From assembly GCA_037044975.1 (NCBI GenBank), contig JBAOIL010000024.1, forward strand, positions 62,001 through 126,000: a DNA stretch of 64,000 nt, given 5' to 3'. Of the stretch, positions 39,794 through 49,894 are shown in pieces. Source of the DNA: JADLHS01 sp020848635. GTDB taxonomy: Bacteria > Verrucomicrobiota > Verrucomicrobiia > Limisphaerales > JADLHS01. How positions within the stretch are numbered: the stretch's first letter is position 1; every line of letters begins with the position of its first letter. The position numbers and the translations under genes were made by a program. The notes under the pieces are model-generated. The model did not search any database. It saw only the letters and a program-made list of their open reading frames with translations, and was not told the DNA's origin.

Positions 39794-42143
39794 TCAGTGC
39801 AGGTTCCGGCACGCGAAGATTTCGACAAAGTGCAGGACTTGTCCACGGTAAAGCACCGGGTGCATCCCAGTGTTAGTCACGGAATCGAATTGCTTCACCA
39901 GCCAGTTCGGCGCTGGGCTGAGGGGAGGCGGCGGCAGCACGTAAGCATTGTCTTTGTGCCACCACTTCGCCAGCCAGTCGGAAGGCAGCCGAGGCAGCTC
40001 CGCTTCGCGGACGGTACAGTGCATTCTGGTCCCTATGCGTTTCCGTGTAGCTGGGCCAAAAATAATACTGGTTTTCCGGGGTTGCGCTGGGTTGGTAGAA
40101 GACCAGTGGCGAGTCCGCCACCCGCGCCCGGGCCTCCGGCAGATAAAATGTCAACAGGCTCGTGATCCCGTAGTGGTCGCCGATGAGGAAGACGGGTTTG
40201 CCTTCGCGGGCGAGTTGCACTTCCACCGCGCCCACCACCCGTGCCATTTCGGCGTGGCCGCGCACCCGTCGCAAAGGATCCAGTTTTGCCGGTAACGGCC
40301 GATCGGTGATTTTGCCGACGAGGTTTGTGTTGAGCATGATCGTCACCATGAAAGTTCCGAGCCCTAAACCAGCCGCGAGCCAGGGTTTAACGAAGCGGGC
40401 CCCGGCGCGCAGTCGCCCGTCCCAGTGAATCACCATCACGCAGAACATCGGCAGCACCGCAGGCGCAATCCAGTTGGGTTGCACCCGGGACTTCAAAGCT
40501 AGGAGGGCGTACAGCAGGAATATGGGCGCACCCATGCTGAAGAAATAAACCAGCCGGCCATCGCGCCGGGGCCGCTGCCACACCGCGACGAGCGCGACCA
40601 TCGCCGCCACGAAGAAGAACGGATTCAGGAGGGCCCACTCCGCGCCAAGGAATTCCAGCAGCCAGGAAATGTGTTTTGCCAACGGCACCGCCGCTCGGCC
40701 CACGCCGCTGTGAGAGGCAACATGGGTTACCGTGATCCAGTCATGCTGCGCGTTCCATATGAGCACCGGCAACGTGCAGAGCAGGTTGACTAACAACGCG
40801 AGATACGGGCCGGGGCGGCGAAGATGTCGTCGCGCTGGCGGCCAAACCACGAAGAAGAATGCCCAGCACAGCCACATCAGCGGCGAGGTGTATTTGCTCA
40901 GGAATCCCAGCCCCAGCCAAAGCCCCGTCCACACCCACGAACCTAGCCGCGAGTCTTCCTGCACCGCTCGCCAGCCCGACAACATGGCCGCCGTCCAAAA
41001 CAGGACGGCCAGAGGATCCACCGTCAGGAGGGTTGAACCAACCGCCAGGAGCGGGGTGGCGGAAACGATGAGCAGCAGAAAGAAACCTGCCCGGGCGTTG
41101 ACTTCCCGGGCAAAGAACCGCAAGAGCAGAATTCCGATCGTGGCCGCAATCACAGGGGAGAAAAAACGGACGCCAAACGCCGTGTCCCCCCAGAGGGTGG
41201 TGCCCAGGAATTGCGTCAAGGCAATCAATGGCGGTTTGCTGTAGTACGACAGCGCCAAATGCTTCGACCAGACCCACTGATACGCCTCGTCCTCGGATAG
41301 CTCGATCGTACCGCCGGCCAGATAAATCCAACGCGCCAAAGTCAGTCCCGCGATGAGCAGGTAGCCGGCGCGCAGCCAATGCCGATTGAGGTGGGGGGCC
41401 GGAGGGCAGGGGGTGGAATCCGGGATGGCCGTAGGAGCCGATCGGGTCGTGCTGCCCGGCACGAGCGAAGGCAGGCTTTCGTACCAGAGCGGAAACCACC
41501 TTCGTCCCACGTAGCGCCACGCGGTGTTGAGTGCGAATACCACGGCGAATCCGGTTCCCGCGCCGAGGATCGCACCGGCCAGCACGTCGCTGGGATAATG
41601 CACACCGTTGTAAACCCGCGAAAAGCTCACCGCCCCGGCCAGGGGCAGCAGGACCCGCCCACTGCGCCGGTGAAACAGAAATGCCACCATCGCTACCGCG
41701 AACCAGTTGGCCGCATGGCTGGACGGCATGCTGCCGCTGCGGCTGCACCCCACCAGCAAGCTGACATTTTCCAACGCCGCGCAGGGACGCACCCGGCCAA
41801 TGGCGTGTTTTAGCGGATTGCAGACCAAGCCGTCCGTGACGCCGGCCGCGAGAGCAAGCAGAAGTAAAAAGCAGGCGGCTTTACCGCGTCCGCGCCAGAG
41901 CAAGCCGACGATCGCCAGCAATACCAGCGGGACGAACAGCCGGTTGCCGCTCAGCCATGGCATCACGATGTCGAACACGGGATTGCTCAACGTCTGATTG
42001 ATGAACCGGAATCCGGCGACATCCAGTGTCTGCAGCCAAAGCATGGCCGGAGTGTGCGTCGCAACGCCAAGTTTTGCCAGAACGAAGCGTCCGTCAGCCG
42101 GTTCGAGCGGTGATTTTAGTTTCGCAAGCCCCAAGGATTTCAT
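39794..42143 (-). CDS. PAP2 phosphatase-GT39 glycosyltransferase fusion (frameshifted at C-terminus)
   Basis: About 782 residues. Residues 1-240 form a PAP2 lipid-phosphatase domain with motifs KHAIGRVRPC, GSMPSSHAANWF and SRVYNGVHYPSDVLAG. These supply the complete acid-phosphatase histidines. Residues about 270-760 form a GT39/ArnT-like polytopic glycosyltransferase: GTIELSEDEAYQWVWSKHLA with the acidic catalytic pair, YYSKPPLIALTQFLGTTLWG, and many helices. A +1 slip near 40015 moves the end into a frame terminating at 39794 (WLAKWWHKDNAYVLPPPPLS, HFVEIFACRNLH). The fusion couples polyprenyl-phosphate-sugar use with phosphatase action on the lipid carrier. The start at 42143 has GGAAAG upstream, while 42044 (MLWLQTL) is an alternative. 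Confidence 0.82.
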
Positions 42144-42171
42144 GTAACTTCTTTCCAGGTTCAATTCACCC

Positions 42172-43289
42172 ATGCGAATTCTCATTGCCACTGTTACCGC
42201 CGGCGGCGGACATTTGGCCGCCGCTGCGGCGCTCGATCAAGCCTGGCGAACGTTGCGCCCCGGCGACGTTGTCGAGCGCGTTGATCTCGTGAAGTTCTTC
42301 TCCCGGCTGCATCGCAGGGTTCACGCGGAGGGTTACCTGAAGCTTGTCGAACGCGCCCCGGAACTGTGGGGCATGATTTTCGCCAAGACCGATGATCCCG
42401 CGGTGGCGCGGCGGCTCAACCGGATTCAGCAATTATTTCCCAGCCGCTCGCGCGGTCGTTTTGCGCGCTTCGTGAAGGGGTTCGTCCCGACGTAGTGCTT
42501 TGTACCCACTACGCGCCGGTGGAGGCCTTGGGGGAATTGCGGCAACAACAGAAGGCGAAACCGCCCTTCGTGGCCAGCGTCGTCACCGATTTCGAGGCGC
42601 ATGCGCTGTGGATGGATGCGGGGGTGGATATGTATTTTGTGGCCGCCGAGGAAACCAAGGCCCGGCTCGTGGCCCGCGGGGCAGCGGCGGCGAGCGTGGT
42701 CGCCACCGGGATTCCTATCGCATTAAAGTTTTCGACGAAGCCGGACACACGGGCAGTGCGCAAATCACTCGGATTGCGCGATGACTTGCCGGTATTGCTC
42801 GTGCTGAGCGGCGGCTTTGGCATGGGGCCCGTCGGAAAAATCTTACGCGAGCTCGACCGGGTGGCGCGTGAATTTCAAACCCTCGTGGTCTGTGGCCGAA
42901 ATGAGGAATTGCGGCGGCAACTGGCCGCCGAAGACCGCAAGCATCCAACCCGTGTACTGGGTTTCGCAACGAATATGCATGAGTTGATGGCCGTGGCGGA
43001 CTTGATCATCACAAAACCCGGCGGGCTGACCTCCTCCGAGGCGCTGGCGCTGGGCAAGCCGCTGTTCATTCTCGATCCGATTCCCGGCCAGGAGGCCGCC
43101 AACAGTGACTTTCTCCTGGAACGCGGCGCAGCGGCCAAGGTAAATCGTGTCGAAGATTTGCCGTTCCGTGCCGAACAACTGCTCGGTTCGAAGAAGCTCC
43201 GGGAGATGGCAAAGGCGGCCAAAGCCTTGGGGCGATTACATGCTGCGAGCGAGATTTGCCAGGAGGTTGTGCGGCGGGTGGCGGGTTGA
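42172..43289 (+). CDS. MurG/MGDG-synthase-type (GT28) glycosyltransferase (frameshifted)
   Basis: About 372 residues. N-terminus MRILIATVTAGGGHLAAAAA, the UDP-sugar family pattern of MGDG synthases (SxGGGH), shows the membrane-associated GT-B fold. A net -1 slip near 42465 leads into REGVRPDVVLCTHYAP. The C-terminal domain has VLLVLSGGFGMGPVGKIL and MAVADLIITKPGGLTSSEAL with donor-binding Glu. It is expected to transfer glucose or galactose from a UDP-sugar to diacylglycerol, making glycolipids. It is divergent from the PAP2-GT39 gene, with only 28 bases between the annotated starts, which suggests coordinated envelope-lipid functions. Confidence 0.82.
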
Positions 43290-43456
43290 ATCCGTCGTGC
43301 GGTGGCCGTTTGATGCCGGCTCGCGTCGCGACCATTAGGGAATGCGAGCGTTGCCAGGAAGTTAGGACAGCCTCACGATTCCCCGAATTGGCGCCGTCGC
43401 TTCCTGAGCTTTTCTCGAGGCTGGAGATTTCAGCCCTGGTTTGGTACATTCGCCAG

Positions 43457-44179
43457 GTGGCGAAACCATCATCCATCGAATTGCCGGGCGTACAACCGAT
43501 CCCGATTCTCTACGAGGATCGGTCGGTACTGGCGATTGACAAGCCGCGCGGCTGGATGCTCGTGCCGTATTCGTGGCAGAAAACCAATTGGAATTTGCAG
43601 GCGGCCATCGTGTCGTCCATTGGCGCGGGGGATTTCTGGGCGCGGTCGCGCGGGCTGAAGTTCCTCAAGTTCGTGCATCGGCTGGATGCGGAGACGACAG
43701 GGATTTTACTGTTTGCCAAAAGCCCGGGTGCGGTGGAGTCGTATTCGGATTTGTTTGAAGATCGTCGGATGGAGAAAACTTACCTGGCGGTCGTGGAGGG
43801 CGTGCCGCAAAAGCCGGAATGGACCTGCCTGCTCAAGCTGGCACCGGCCCCGGGCCAGATCGGTCGGATGCGCGTTGACGAACGCGAAGGGAAGGAATCG
43901 GAGACGCATTTCCGCGTGTTGCAATCCATCGGACCACGGTCTCTTATCGCGGCGCAGCCGCTCACGGGGCGCACCCATCAGATCAGGCTGCACCTCGCCG
44001 AAACCGTCGGGCCAGTCGTCGGGGACGATATTTACGGACGGCAGGAAGATCGCGGCAAGCTGGGACTGCGGGCGGTGCGCTTGGCGTTTGCCGATCCGTT
44101 CACCCGTCGCCGCATCGAGATTCGCGCGCCAGTTGAGGGGTTTTGTCGTGAATATGGGTTCGACATTCCCGCGCTTTAG
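43457..44179 (+). CDS. RluA-family pseudouridine synthase
   Basis: About 240 residues from a GTG at 43457; the open frame starts at 43256 but its first 67 codons are not protein-like. Motif HRLDAETTGILLFAKSP carries the catalytic Asp, with the flanking ILYEDRSVLAIDKPRGWMLV and QPLTGRTHQIRLHLAE. There is no S4 domain, so it is a short RluA/RluC/TruC-like enzyme acting on rRNA or tRNA uridines. The exact target is unknown. The start is uncertain. Confidence 0.85.
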   Translation: MAKPSSIELPGVQPIPILYEDRSVLAIDKPRGWMLVPYSWQKTNWNLQAAIVSSIGAGDFWARSRGLKFLKFVHRLDAETTGILLFAKSPGAVESYSDLFEDRRMEKTYLAVVEGVPQKPEWTCLLKLAPAPGQIGRMRVDEREGKESETHFRVLQSIGPRSLIAAQPLTGRTHQIRLHLAETVGPVVGDDIYGRQEDRGKLGLRAVRLAFADPFTRRRIEIRAPVEGFCREYGFDIPAL

Positions 44180-44197
44180 GGCAAATTCCGCGCCCAC

Positions 44198-44698
44198 ATG
44201 GAAAGTATGTTTGCATCTCCGCCGGCGGAAACCGGGGTCGTCATCTGCGAAACCGAACTGATTCAGTTTCGGCATTCGCGCATTCACGGCACGGGTGGTT
44301 ATGCCCGAAACGATATTCCCGCCGGCACGCGCTTGATCGAGTACGTCGGCGAGCGAATTACCAAGGCCGAATCGCTCCTCCAGTGCGAAGCCGATAACGT
44401 CTACATTTTCACCTTGGATGAGGAGTTTGATCTCAACGGCAATGTGGACTGGAATCCGGCGCGTTTTCTCAATCACGGTTGCGCGCCGAACTGCGAGACG
44501 GAGGACGACGAGTCCCGCATCTGGATTCTGGCATTGCGGGATATCCAGGCTGGCGAAGAGTTGACCTTCAACTATGGCTACGGAATGGAAGATTACCTCG
44601 ATCATCCTTGCTGCTGTGGCGCGCCGGCGTGTGTGGGTTTCATCGTGGCCGAGGAGTTTTTTGATCAACTGCGCGGGCAAACCGTGCCGCCGGCTTGA
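44198..44698 (+). CDS. SET-domain protein (predicted lysine methyltransferase)
   Basis: 166 residues, nearly all SET domain: IHGTGGYARNDIPAGTRLIE (substrate strand), NPARFLNHGCAPNCE (92-98 carry the NH-x-C/A-PN core binding S-adenosylmethionine) and GEELTFNYGYGMED (120-128 with the catalytic Tyr). A post-SET-like cysteine cluster follows (HPCCCGAPACVGF; Cys138-140 and Cys145). Family knowledge predicts SAM-dependent lysine methylation. Bacterial hosts have no nucleosomes, so the target is probably another basic protein such as a ribosomal or HU-like protein. It lies 18 bases after the pseudouridine synthase. Confidence 0.85.
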   Translation: MESMFASPPAETGVVICETELIQFRHSRIHGTGGYARNDIPAGTRLIEYVGERITKAESLLQCEADNVYIFTLDEEFDLNGNVDWNPARFLNHGCAPNCETEDDESRIWILALRDIQAGEELTFNYGYGMEDYLDHPCCCGAPACVGFIVAEEFFDQLRGQTVPPA

Positions 44699-44798
44699 GC
44701 GACTCATCTGGGCCGGCGGCGGCCAGCGGAATCCCCGTCGCTTCGTAACTCTCGGTGAAAGCTTGCAGTGAGGCGGGCGTAACCGGAAACTGGACGTT

Positions 44799-45428
44799 GT
44801 GAATGATGGAAAACCATTTCGTCTCGGGGTGCTCGGCTCCGGTAAAGGCTCGAACTTCGTCGCCATTGCGGAGGCCATCGCGGCTGGACGCGTTCCGGCG
44901 CAGATCGCCATCGTATTGAGCGATGTGGCGGAGGCGGGGATTCTGGAACACGCGCGCCAACGGAGTCTCCCGGCCCAATTCATCGCGCCAGGACAATTTC
45001 GCACGAAACTGGACGAGGAAGCCGAGCGGGCGTACGTGACCGCGTTGCAGTCGGCGCAGGTGGATTTGATCGTGCTCGCCGGTTTCATGCGCGTGCTTAA
45101 AGGCGATTTCCTCCGCGCGTTCGAGGGGCGGATCGTGAACGTGCATCCGTCGTTGTTGCCTTCATTCCCCGGATTGGAAGCCTGGAAGCAGGCGCTGGAT
45201 CAAGGTGTGAAGGTGACGGGTTGCACTGTGCATTTTGTGGATGCGGGCGTGGATTCCGGCGCGATCATTGGCCAGCAAACCGTGCCGGTGCTCGACGACG
45301 ACACGGCCGCGACGTTGCACGCGCGGATTCATGCGGCGGAGCATGCGCTTTATCCGAAATGTGTCGCCGCAATTGCCCGAGGAGAAATTTTGGTGCGGGG
45401 GCGGCGCGTGATTCAAAAACCGCTTTAA
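44799..45428 (+). CDS. purN: Phosphoribosylglycinamide formyltransferase
   Basis: 209 residues. It transfers a formyl group from 10-formyltetrahydrofolate to GAR, the third step of purine synthesis, in the cytoplasm. The N-terminal phosphate loop is LGVLGSGKGSNF. The catalytic triad is Asn114 and His116 in RIVNVHPSLLPSFPG and Asp148 in HFVDAGVDSGAIIG. The length matches PurN. An ordinary chromosomal gene with intact frame. Confidence 0.95.
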   Translation: MNDGKPFRLGVLGSGKGSNFVAIAEAIAAGRVPAQIAIVLSDVAEAGILEHARQRSLPAQFIAPGQFRTKLDEEAERAYVTALQSAQVDLIVLAGFMRVLKGDFLRAFEGRIVNVHPSLLPSFPGLEAWKQALDQGVKVTGCTVHFVDAGVDSGAIIGQQTVPVLDDDTAATLHARIHAAEHALYPKCVAAIARGEILVRGRRVIQKPL

Positions 45429-45569
45429 GCCCCGAAACTCCTCAGCGACGCCGAGGGCATTCGGGTTTCATGTGGTTTGGAATTCCATGGTTAATTATGT
45501 GAGCGCAGGTTCCTCAATGATTGTCAGGATGGACTTGGCCGGTGCTTCCCGTTAGGCTGCAACTACTTT

Positions 45570-46451
45570 ATGAGCAGCAAAAACATACTCCGCTTCGGGT
45601 TGCCCAAGGGCAGCCTGCAGGATGCCACCGTGCAAAAAATGGCCAAGGCCGGCTGGAATATCTCGGTCAGCAGCCGTTCCTACCTCCCTTACGTAGATGA
45701 CCCCGAAATGGAAATCCGGCTCATCCGCGCGCAGGAGATCAGCCGCTACGTCGAACACGGATACCTGGACTGCGGCATCACGGGTTACGATTGGATCATG
45801 GAGAACGGATCGAAAGTCCATGAGGTGGGGGAATTCCTGTTCAGCAAGGTGTCGCGCAAGCCCGCCCGCTGGGTGTTGTGTGTGCCGGAAGATTCGCCGG
45901 TCAAATCGGTCAAGGATTTGAAAGGCAAACGCATCGCCACCGAAGTCGTCAACCTCACCAAGAAATATCTGAAGAAACACGGCGTGAAGGCGGAAGTGGA
46001 GTTTTCCTGGGGCGCGACCGAGGTGAAGGCGCACGAACTCGTGGACGCCATCGTCGAAGTTACCGAGACTGGCTCGTCCTTGCGCGCGAACAAGCTGCGC
46101 ATTGTGGACGAGTTGCTCAGTTCCACGCCCCGGCTGATCGCGAATCCGGCCGCTTGGAGGAACAAATGGAAGCGGCAGAAGATCGAGACGATTGCGCTGC
46201 TGCTCAAGGGCGCGCTCGAAGCCGAGACCAAGGTCGGTTTGAAGATGAACATTGCGGAAAAGAATTTGCCGCAACTGCTCGCGAACCTGCCGGCCCTGCG
46301 CAATCCGACCATCTCGAACCTGAGCCTCAAAGGCTGGGTTGCCGTCGAGACGATCATTGACGAACACATCGTGCGCGAATTAATCCCCGCCCTCAAAGCC
46401 GCCGGCGCAGAAGGCGTCACGGAGTATCCGCTGAACAAAGTGGTTTACTGA
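45570..46451 (+). CDS. hisG: ATP phosphoribosyltransferase, long form
   Basis: 293 residues. It catalyses the first step of histidine synthesis: ATP plus PRPP gives phosphoribosyl-ATP. N-terminal LRFGLPKGSLQDATVQKM, the phosphate loop EVTETGSSLRANKLRIVDEL, and a C-terminal regulatory domain (about 215-293, KMNIAEKNLPQLLANLPALR) show the long, hexameric, His-inhibited form. HisZ is therefore not needed. It is isolated from other his genes. Phosphofructokinase follows after 42 bases on the same strand. Confidence 0.95.
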   Translation: MSSKNILRFGLPKGSLQDATVQKMAKAGWNISVSSRSYLPYVDDPEMEIRLIRAQEISRYVEHGYLDCGITGYDWIMENGSKVHEVGEFLFSKVSRKPARWVLCVPEDSPVKSVKDLKGKRIATEVVNLTKKYLKKHGVKAEVEFSWGATEVKAHELVDAIVEVTETGSSLRANKLRIVDELLSSTPRLIANPAAWRNKWKRQKIETIALLLKGALEAETKVGLKMNIAEKNLPQLLANLPALRNPTISNLSLKGWVAVETIIDEHIVRELIPALKAAGAEGVTEYPLNKVVY

Positions 46452-46493
46452 GGTTGTCAGTGGCCGGCAGACTAGCCGAGCGGGGGAATCTTT

Positions 46494-47576
46494 ATGAACA
46501 AGAAAATTGGAATCGTAACGGGCGGGGGCGATTGCCCCGGATTGAACGCCGTGATTCGGGCCGTGGCCAAGGCGGCGGCAAAGCGCGGCTGGGAGACCTT
46601 CGGCATTCTGGGCGGCTACGAGGGCTTGCTGGAGCCGCGCCGTTTTGTTCCGCTCGATTACAACGCGCTGAGCGGCCTGCTGGTGCGCGGCGGCACGATT
46701 CTCGGCACGGCGAACCGGGGGAAATTTTCGGCCAAGGTCGGCCATGGCGAATCGCGCGGGTTGCCGAAGGAATTGCTCGACGATACCCGGCGCGGCATGG
46801 ACGCGCTCGGGATTTCGGCGCTCGTGTCCATTGGCGGGGATGGCTCGTTGAGCATCGCGCAGCAGATGCACGAGCACGGCATCCCCATCGTCGGTGTGCC
46901 CAAGACGATTGACAACGATTTGGAATGCACCGTGATGACTTTCGGTTTTGATTCCGCCGTGGCCTGCGCAACCGACGCGCTGGACCGGTTGCACACCACG
47001 GCCGAGAGCCATAATCGCGTGATGGTGCTGGAGGTTATGGGCCGTTACGCGGGCTGGATTGCGCTCTATGCGGGCGTGGCCGGCGGCGCGGACGTCATCC
47101 TCCTGCCGGAAATCCCGTTCACCTACGAGAGCATTTGTAACAAGATCACCGAGCGCGAGGGTTTGGGGAAAAAGTTCACCCTGGTGGTGGTGGCGGAAGG
47201 CGCACGCGAAAAGGGCCACGACTTTGTCACGTCCGGAGGTCAGGAGGCCAATCGCGAGGCGCGTTTGGGCGGCATCGGGGCGGTGGTCACGGCGGAGCTC
47301 GAAAAGCGCACCGGCAAGGAAGCGCGTGTCTGTGTGCTGGGGCACCTCCAACGCGGGGGCAGTCCGACGACGTTCGATCGTGCGCTCTGCACGATGTTTG
47401 GCGCCCACGCCGTGGAACTCATCGCGGCGGGGAAATTTGGCACCATGGTGGCCTACCTCGGGTCGCAGGTCGGCTCGGTGAATATCAGCGAGGCGGTGGG
47501 CCGGTTGAAAACCGTACGCCCGGACGGCAGCTTGGCGCGCACGGCGCGAGCGTTGGGTATTTCGCTGGGCGATTGA
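46494..47576 (+). CDS. 6-phosphofructokinase, group III-like
   Basis: 360 residues with the GGGDCPGLNAVIRAVAK substrate site at the start, SIGGDGSLSIAQQ at 112-123 and VPKTIDNDLECTVMTFGFD at 135-153. A Gly (not Asp) after GGD (residue 117) together with Lys137 before TIDND is the combination described for ATP-using, group III-type enzymes (as in Streptomyces). PPi-dependent enzymes have Asp there. ATP-dependence is therefore inferred. It starts 42 bases after hisG with a GGGGGAA ribosome-binding region. Confidence 0.92.
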   Translation: MNKKIGIVTGGGDCPGLNAVIRAVAKAAAKRGWETFGILGGYEGLLEPRRFVPLDYNALSGLLVRGGTILGTANRGKFSAKVGHGESRGLPKELLDDTRRGMDALGISALVSIGGDGSLSIAQQMHEHGIPIVGVPKTIDNDLECTVMTFGFDSAVACATDALDRLHTTAESHNRVMVLEVMGRYAGWIALYAGVAGGADVILLPEIPFTYESICNKITEREGLGKKFTLVVVAEGAREKGHDFVTSGGQEANREARLGGIGAVVTAELEKRTGKEARVCVLGHLQRGGSPTTFDRALCTMFGAHAVELIAAGKFGTMVAYLGSQVGSVNISEAVGRLKTVRPDGSLARTARALGISLGD

Positions 47577-47837
47577 CAAGACGTTCTCCAAATCCGCACC
47601 GGCAACCTTCGATTCTGCGGCGACAGCTTGACGACAGCGGTTGCTTCCAGCGTCGGATGACGTCGTTTTGCGACCGTGGCGATTTGTGACGCTGACGTTG
47701 CCGGTGGCATCTGCGGCACAAAACCCTCCGGCCTTTTGGCAAAAAGAACCTTGCTGCCGAGTTTTCCGGTGGTGCAGATTTTGCGAATGACAATCCTGCA
47801 GTCGCCGGCCAAAAGCTTGAGCCTTTGGAACGATAAG

Positions 47838-49118
47838 ATGCTTGCGCCGATACGGAGTCAATTGTTCCAAGGGAACAAATGGTGGCCCGTCCTGCCGTTG
47901 ATTCTGGGTGCGGGTCTGGTTTCTTCATGCAGTCTATTGGGCGTGAAACGGGAAGTGAAGCAGTTGGCGGCGCACGGAGTCATTTCCGTGCAAGTCGGCT
48001 CCAGCAACCGCTCCGTCCCCACGTACGCGCTGGCGTGGGTGGCGGCCAAAGGCACGAATGAAATGATCGGCTTCCAACCTGTCGGAGCCGATGGGGTGGC
48101 GACGTTCCTGTTGCTGCAAAAGCAGACCTACAATGTTGGGGCCTTTGCCGACCTTAACAATAATGAAGTTTATGACGGCGGCGAACCGGTGGCTTATGTC
48201 CGAAACCTCCAACCGACGCCGCTGACCGCCACCGACGTCCGTGCCCGGCCGGTGGCCTTGTACTTGTCGCCCACCAATGGTCTGCCGCCCGGCCAAACCG
48301 CCGTGCTGCTGGAGAATGCGGAATTAGGCGATGCCTTGCCGGTGGCACTCGGAGAAATTGCCGACCTGGATGACCGCAAATTTTCCGCCGAGGTCGGGGA
48401 AATGGGAATGTGGAAACCCTACAATTTTATTCTGCGGCACGGTTTCGGGATTTATTTTTTGGAGCGCTACGATCCGCACCGGCTGCCGGTCCTGTTTGTC
48501 TATGGGATTTCGGGGTCGCCTCAGGACTGGCGCGCGGCAATGGAAAAGTTGGACCGACGTAGGTATCAGGCATGGTTTGCGTATTATCCGAGCGGTATCC
48601 GGCTGGACAAGGCGGCTAACGGGCTGGCGGCGGCGGTGCTGCACCTGAGACAGCGATACGGTTTCGAACGGATGGCCGTGGTGGCGCACAGCATGGGTGG
48701 CCTGGTTTCGCGGGGAGCCATTCAGCGGGCGGTGAAACAAACGGGGACCAATTTCATTTGTGAGTTTTTCACGGTTTCGACGCCGTGGGGCGGCGCTGCG
48801 GCGGCCGAAAGCGCGGTCAAGCATCTCAAGTATCCCGTGCCATCCTGGCGGGACATGGCGCCGGGCAGCGAATACCTTCGGGAGATACTGTCCCACCCAC
48901 TGCCGTCCGGAACGCGGCATGATCTCATGTTCAGTTTTCGCCATTCCAACCGCATTGGCCTGCCGCCCGAGAACGATGGCGTTGTTGGGGTAGCTAGCGA
49001 GCTCTATGAACCTGTCCAGGCGCAGGCTGCCACGGTCTTTGGCCTGCCCCTCGGCCACATGGAAATTCCCAATTCACCCATCACGCTGCAACGACTTGAA
49101 CAATTCTTGGCGCGCTGA
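47838..49118 (+). CDS. Alpha/beta-hydrolase lipoprotein (lipase-like)
   Basis: 426 residues from the ATG at 47838, placed directly before a lipoprotein signal (WWPVLPLILGAGLVSSCSLL). Frames reaching 47676 or 47787 are possible but lack support. An N-terminal Ig-like domain (about 40-180, ending VALGEIADL) is followed by the hydrolase: LPVLFVYGISGSPQDWRA, nucleophile elbow VVAHSMGGLVSRG and late HDLMFSFRHSNRIG/GHMEIPN, the latter a candidate catalytic His. Resembles secreted esterases and lipases with an envelope anchor. Substrate unknown. It is preceded by a 260-base gap downstream of phosphofructokinase. Confidence 0.8.
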   Translation: MLAPIRSQLFQGNKWWPVLPLILGAGLVSSCSLLGVKREVKQLAAHGVISVQVGSSNRSVPTYALAWVAAKGTNEMIGFQPVGADGVATFLLLQKQTYNVGAFADLNNNEVYDGGEPVAYVRNLQPTPLTATDVRARPVALYLSPTNGLPPGQTAVLLENAELGDALPVALGEIADLDDRKFSAEVGEMGMWKPYNFILRHGFGIYFLERYDPHRLPVLFVYGISGSPQDWRAAMEKLDRRRYQAWFAYYPSGIRLDKAANGLAAAVLHLRQRYGFERMAVVAHSMGGLVSRGAIQRAVKQTGTNFICEFFTVSTPWGGAAAAESAVKHLKYPVPSWRDMAPGSEYLREILSHPLPSGTRHDLMFSFRHSNRIGLPPENDGVVGVASELYEPVQAQAATVFGLPLGHMEIPNSPITLQRLEQFLAR

Positions 49119-49228
49119 CCATGCCGCGAGCTGCGCCTGGCAAGGTGCCGCGAGTTCCGGCTTGTTCTTCGTTGCCGAACTAGGCTCAATGACGGAGTCA
49201 AATATCTGCCGCCAAATTTTTTTGCGCC

Positions 49229-49894
49229 ATGTCGGAGAACACCACTGAAAGATCCTCCAAACGCATCCTCGAACCTATCGAGCGCGTTTCGGAGGTGCTT
49301 TTCGGGTTGATCATGGTGCTCGGCTTCACCGGCTCGATGAGCGCCGCGCAAGCGGGTCGCGGGGAGATTCGCACGATGTTGTTCGGCGCCATCGGCTGCA
49401 ACCTGGCGTGGGGCTTGATTGACGGCATCATGTATCTCATGGCCTGCCTGAGTGAGAAGGGACAAGAACTGCGGACCTTGCGGGCCGTCCGCCGGGCGAC
49501 CGATCCGCAGCAGGGTCAGCGTGTCCTGGTCGACGCGTTGCCGGCAGGGGTGGCGTCGGTCCTGCAGCCGGCAGAGCTGGAACGCATGCGGCAACATCTG
49601 ACCAAACTGCCCGAGCCCCCGCGTCATCCGCGCCTCCGCAAGGATGACTGGCGGGGCGCCGTCGGCGTGTTCCTGTTGGTCTTCCTGTCCACGTTTCCGG
49701 TGGTGCTGCCGTTCATTTTCATGTCGGACACCATGGGGGCGCTCCGGCTCTCGAACCTGATCGCCATCGGGTTGCTGTTCATTACCGGTTACTTTTTCGG
49801 GCGTTGCGCGGAACTGCGCCCATGGCGGACGGGTGTGGTCATGGTGCTGGTTGGCTTGGCCATGGTCGGGATCACGATTGCTCTTGGAGGATGA
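49229..49894 (+). CDS. VIT1/CCC1-like membrane protein
   Basis: 221 residues. Helices occur at the N-terminal EVLFGLIMVLGFTGSMSAAQ and in the C-terminal half (AVGVFLLVFLSTFPVVLPFI, then LSNLIAIGLLFITGYFFGR and VVMVLVGLAMVGITIALGG). A charged central loop (LERMRQHLTKLPEPPRHPRL) separates them. The pattern 'SDTMGALRLSNLIA' with the following GYxxGR fits VIT1/CCC1-type iron/manganese transporters, but the family match is inferred by eye. Its stop overlaps the start of the next gene by four bases (ATGA), so the two are translationally coupled. Confidence 0.7.
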   Translation: MSENTTERSSKRILEPIERVSEVLFGLIMVLGFTGSMSAAQAGRGEIRTMLFGAIGCNLAWGLIDGIMYLMACLSEKGQELRTLRAVRRATDPQQGQRVLVDALPAGVASVLQPAELERMRQHLTKLPEPPRHPRLRKDDWRGAVGVFLLVFLSTFPVVLPFIFMSDTMGALRLSNLIAIGLLFITGYFFGRCAELRPWRTGVVMVLVGLAMVGITIALGG

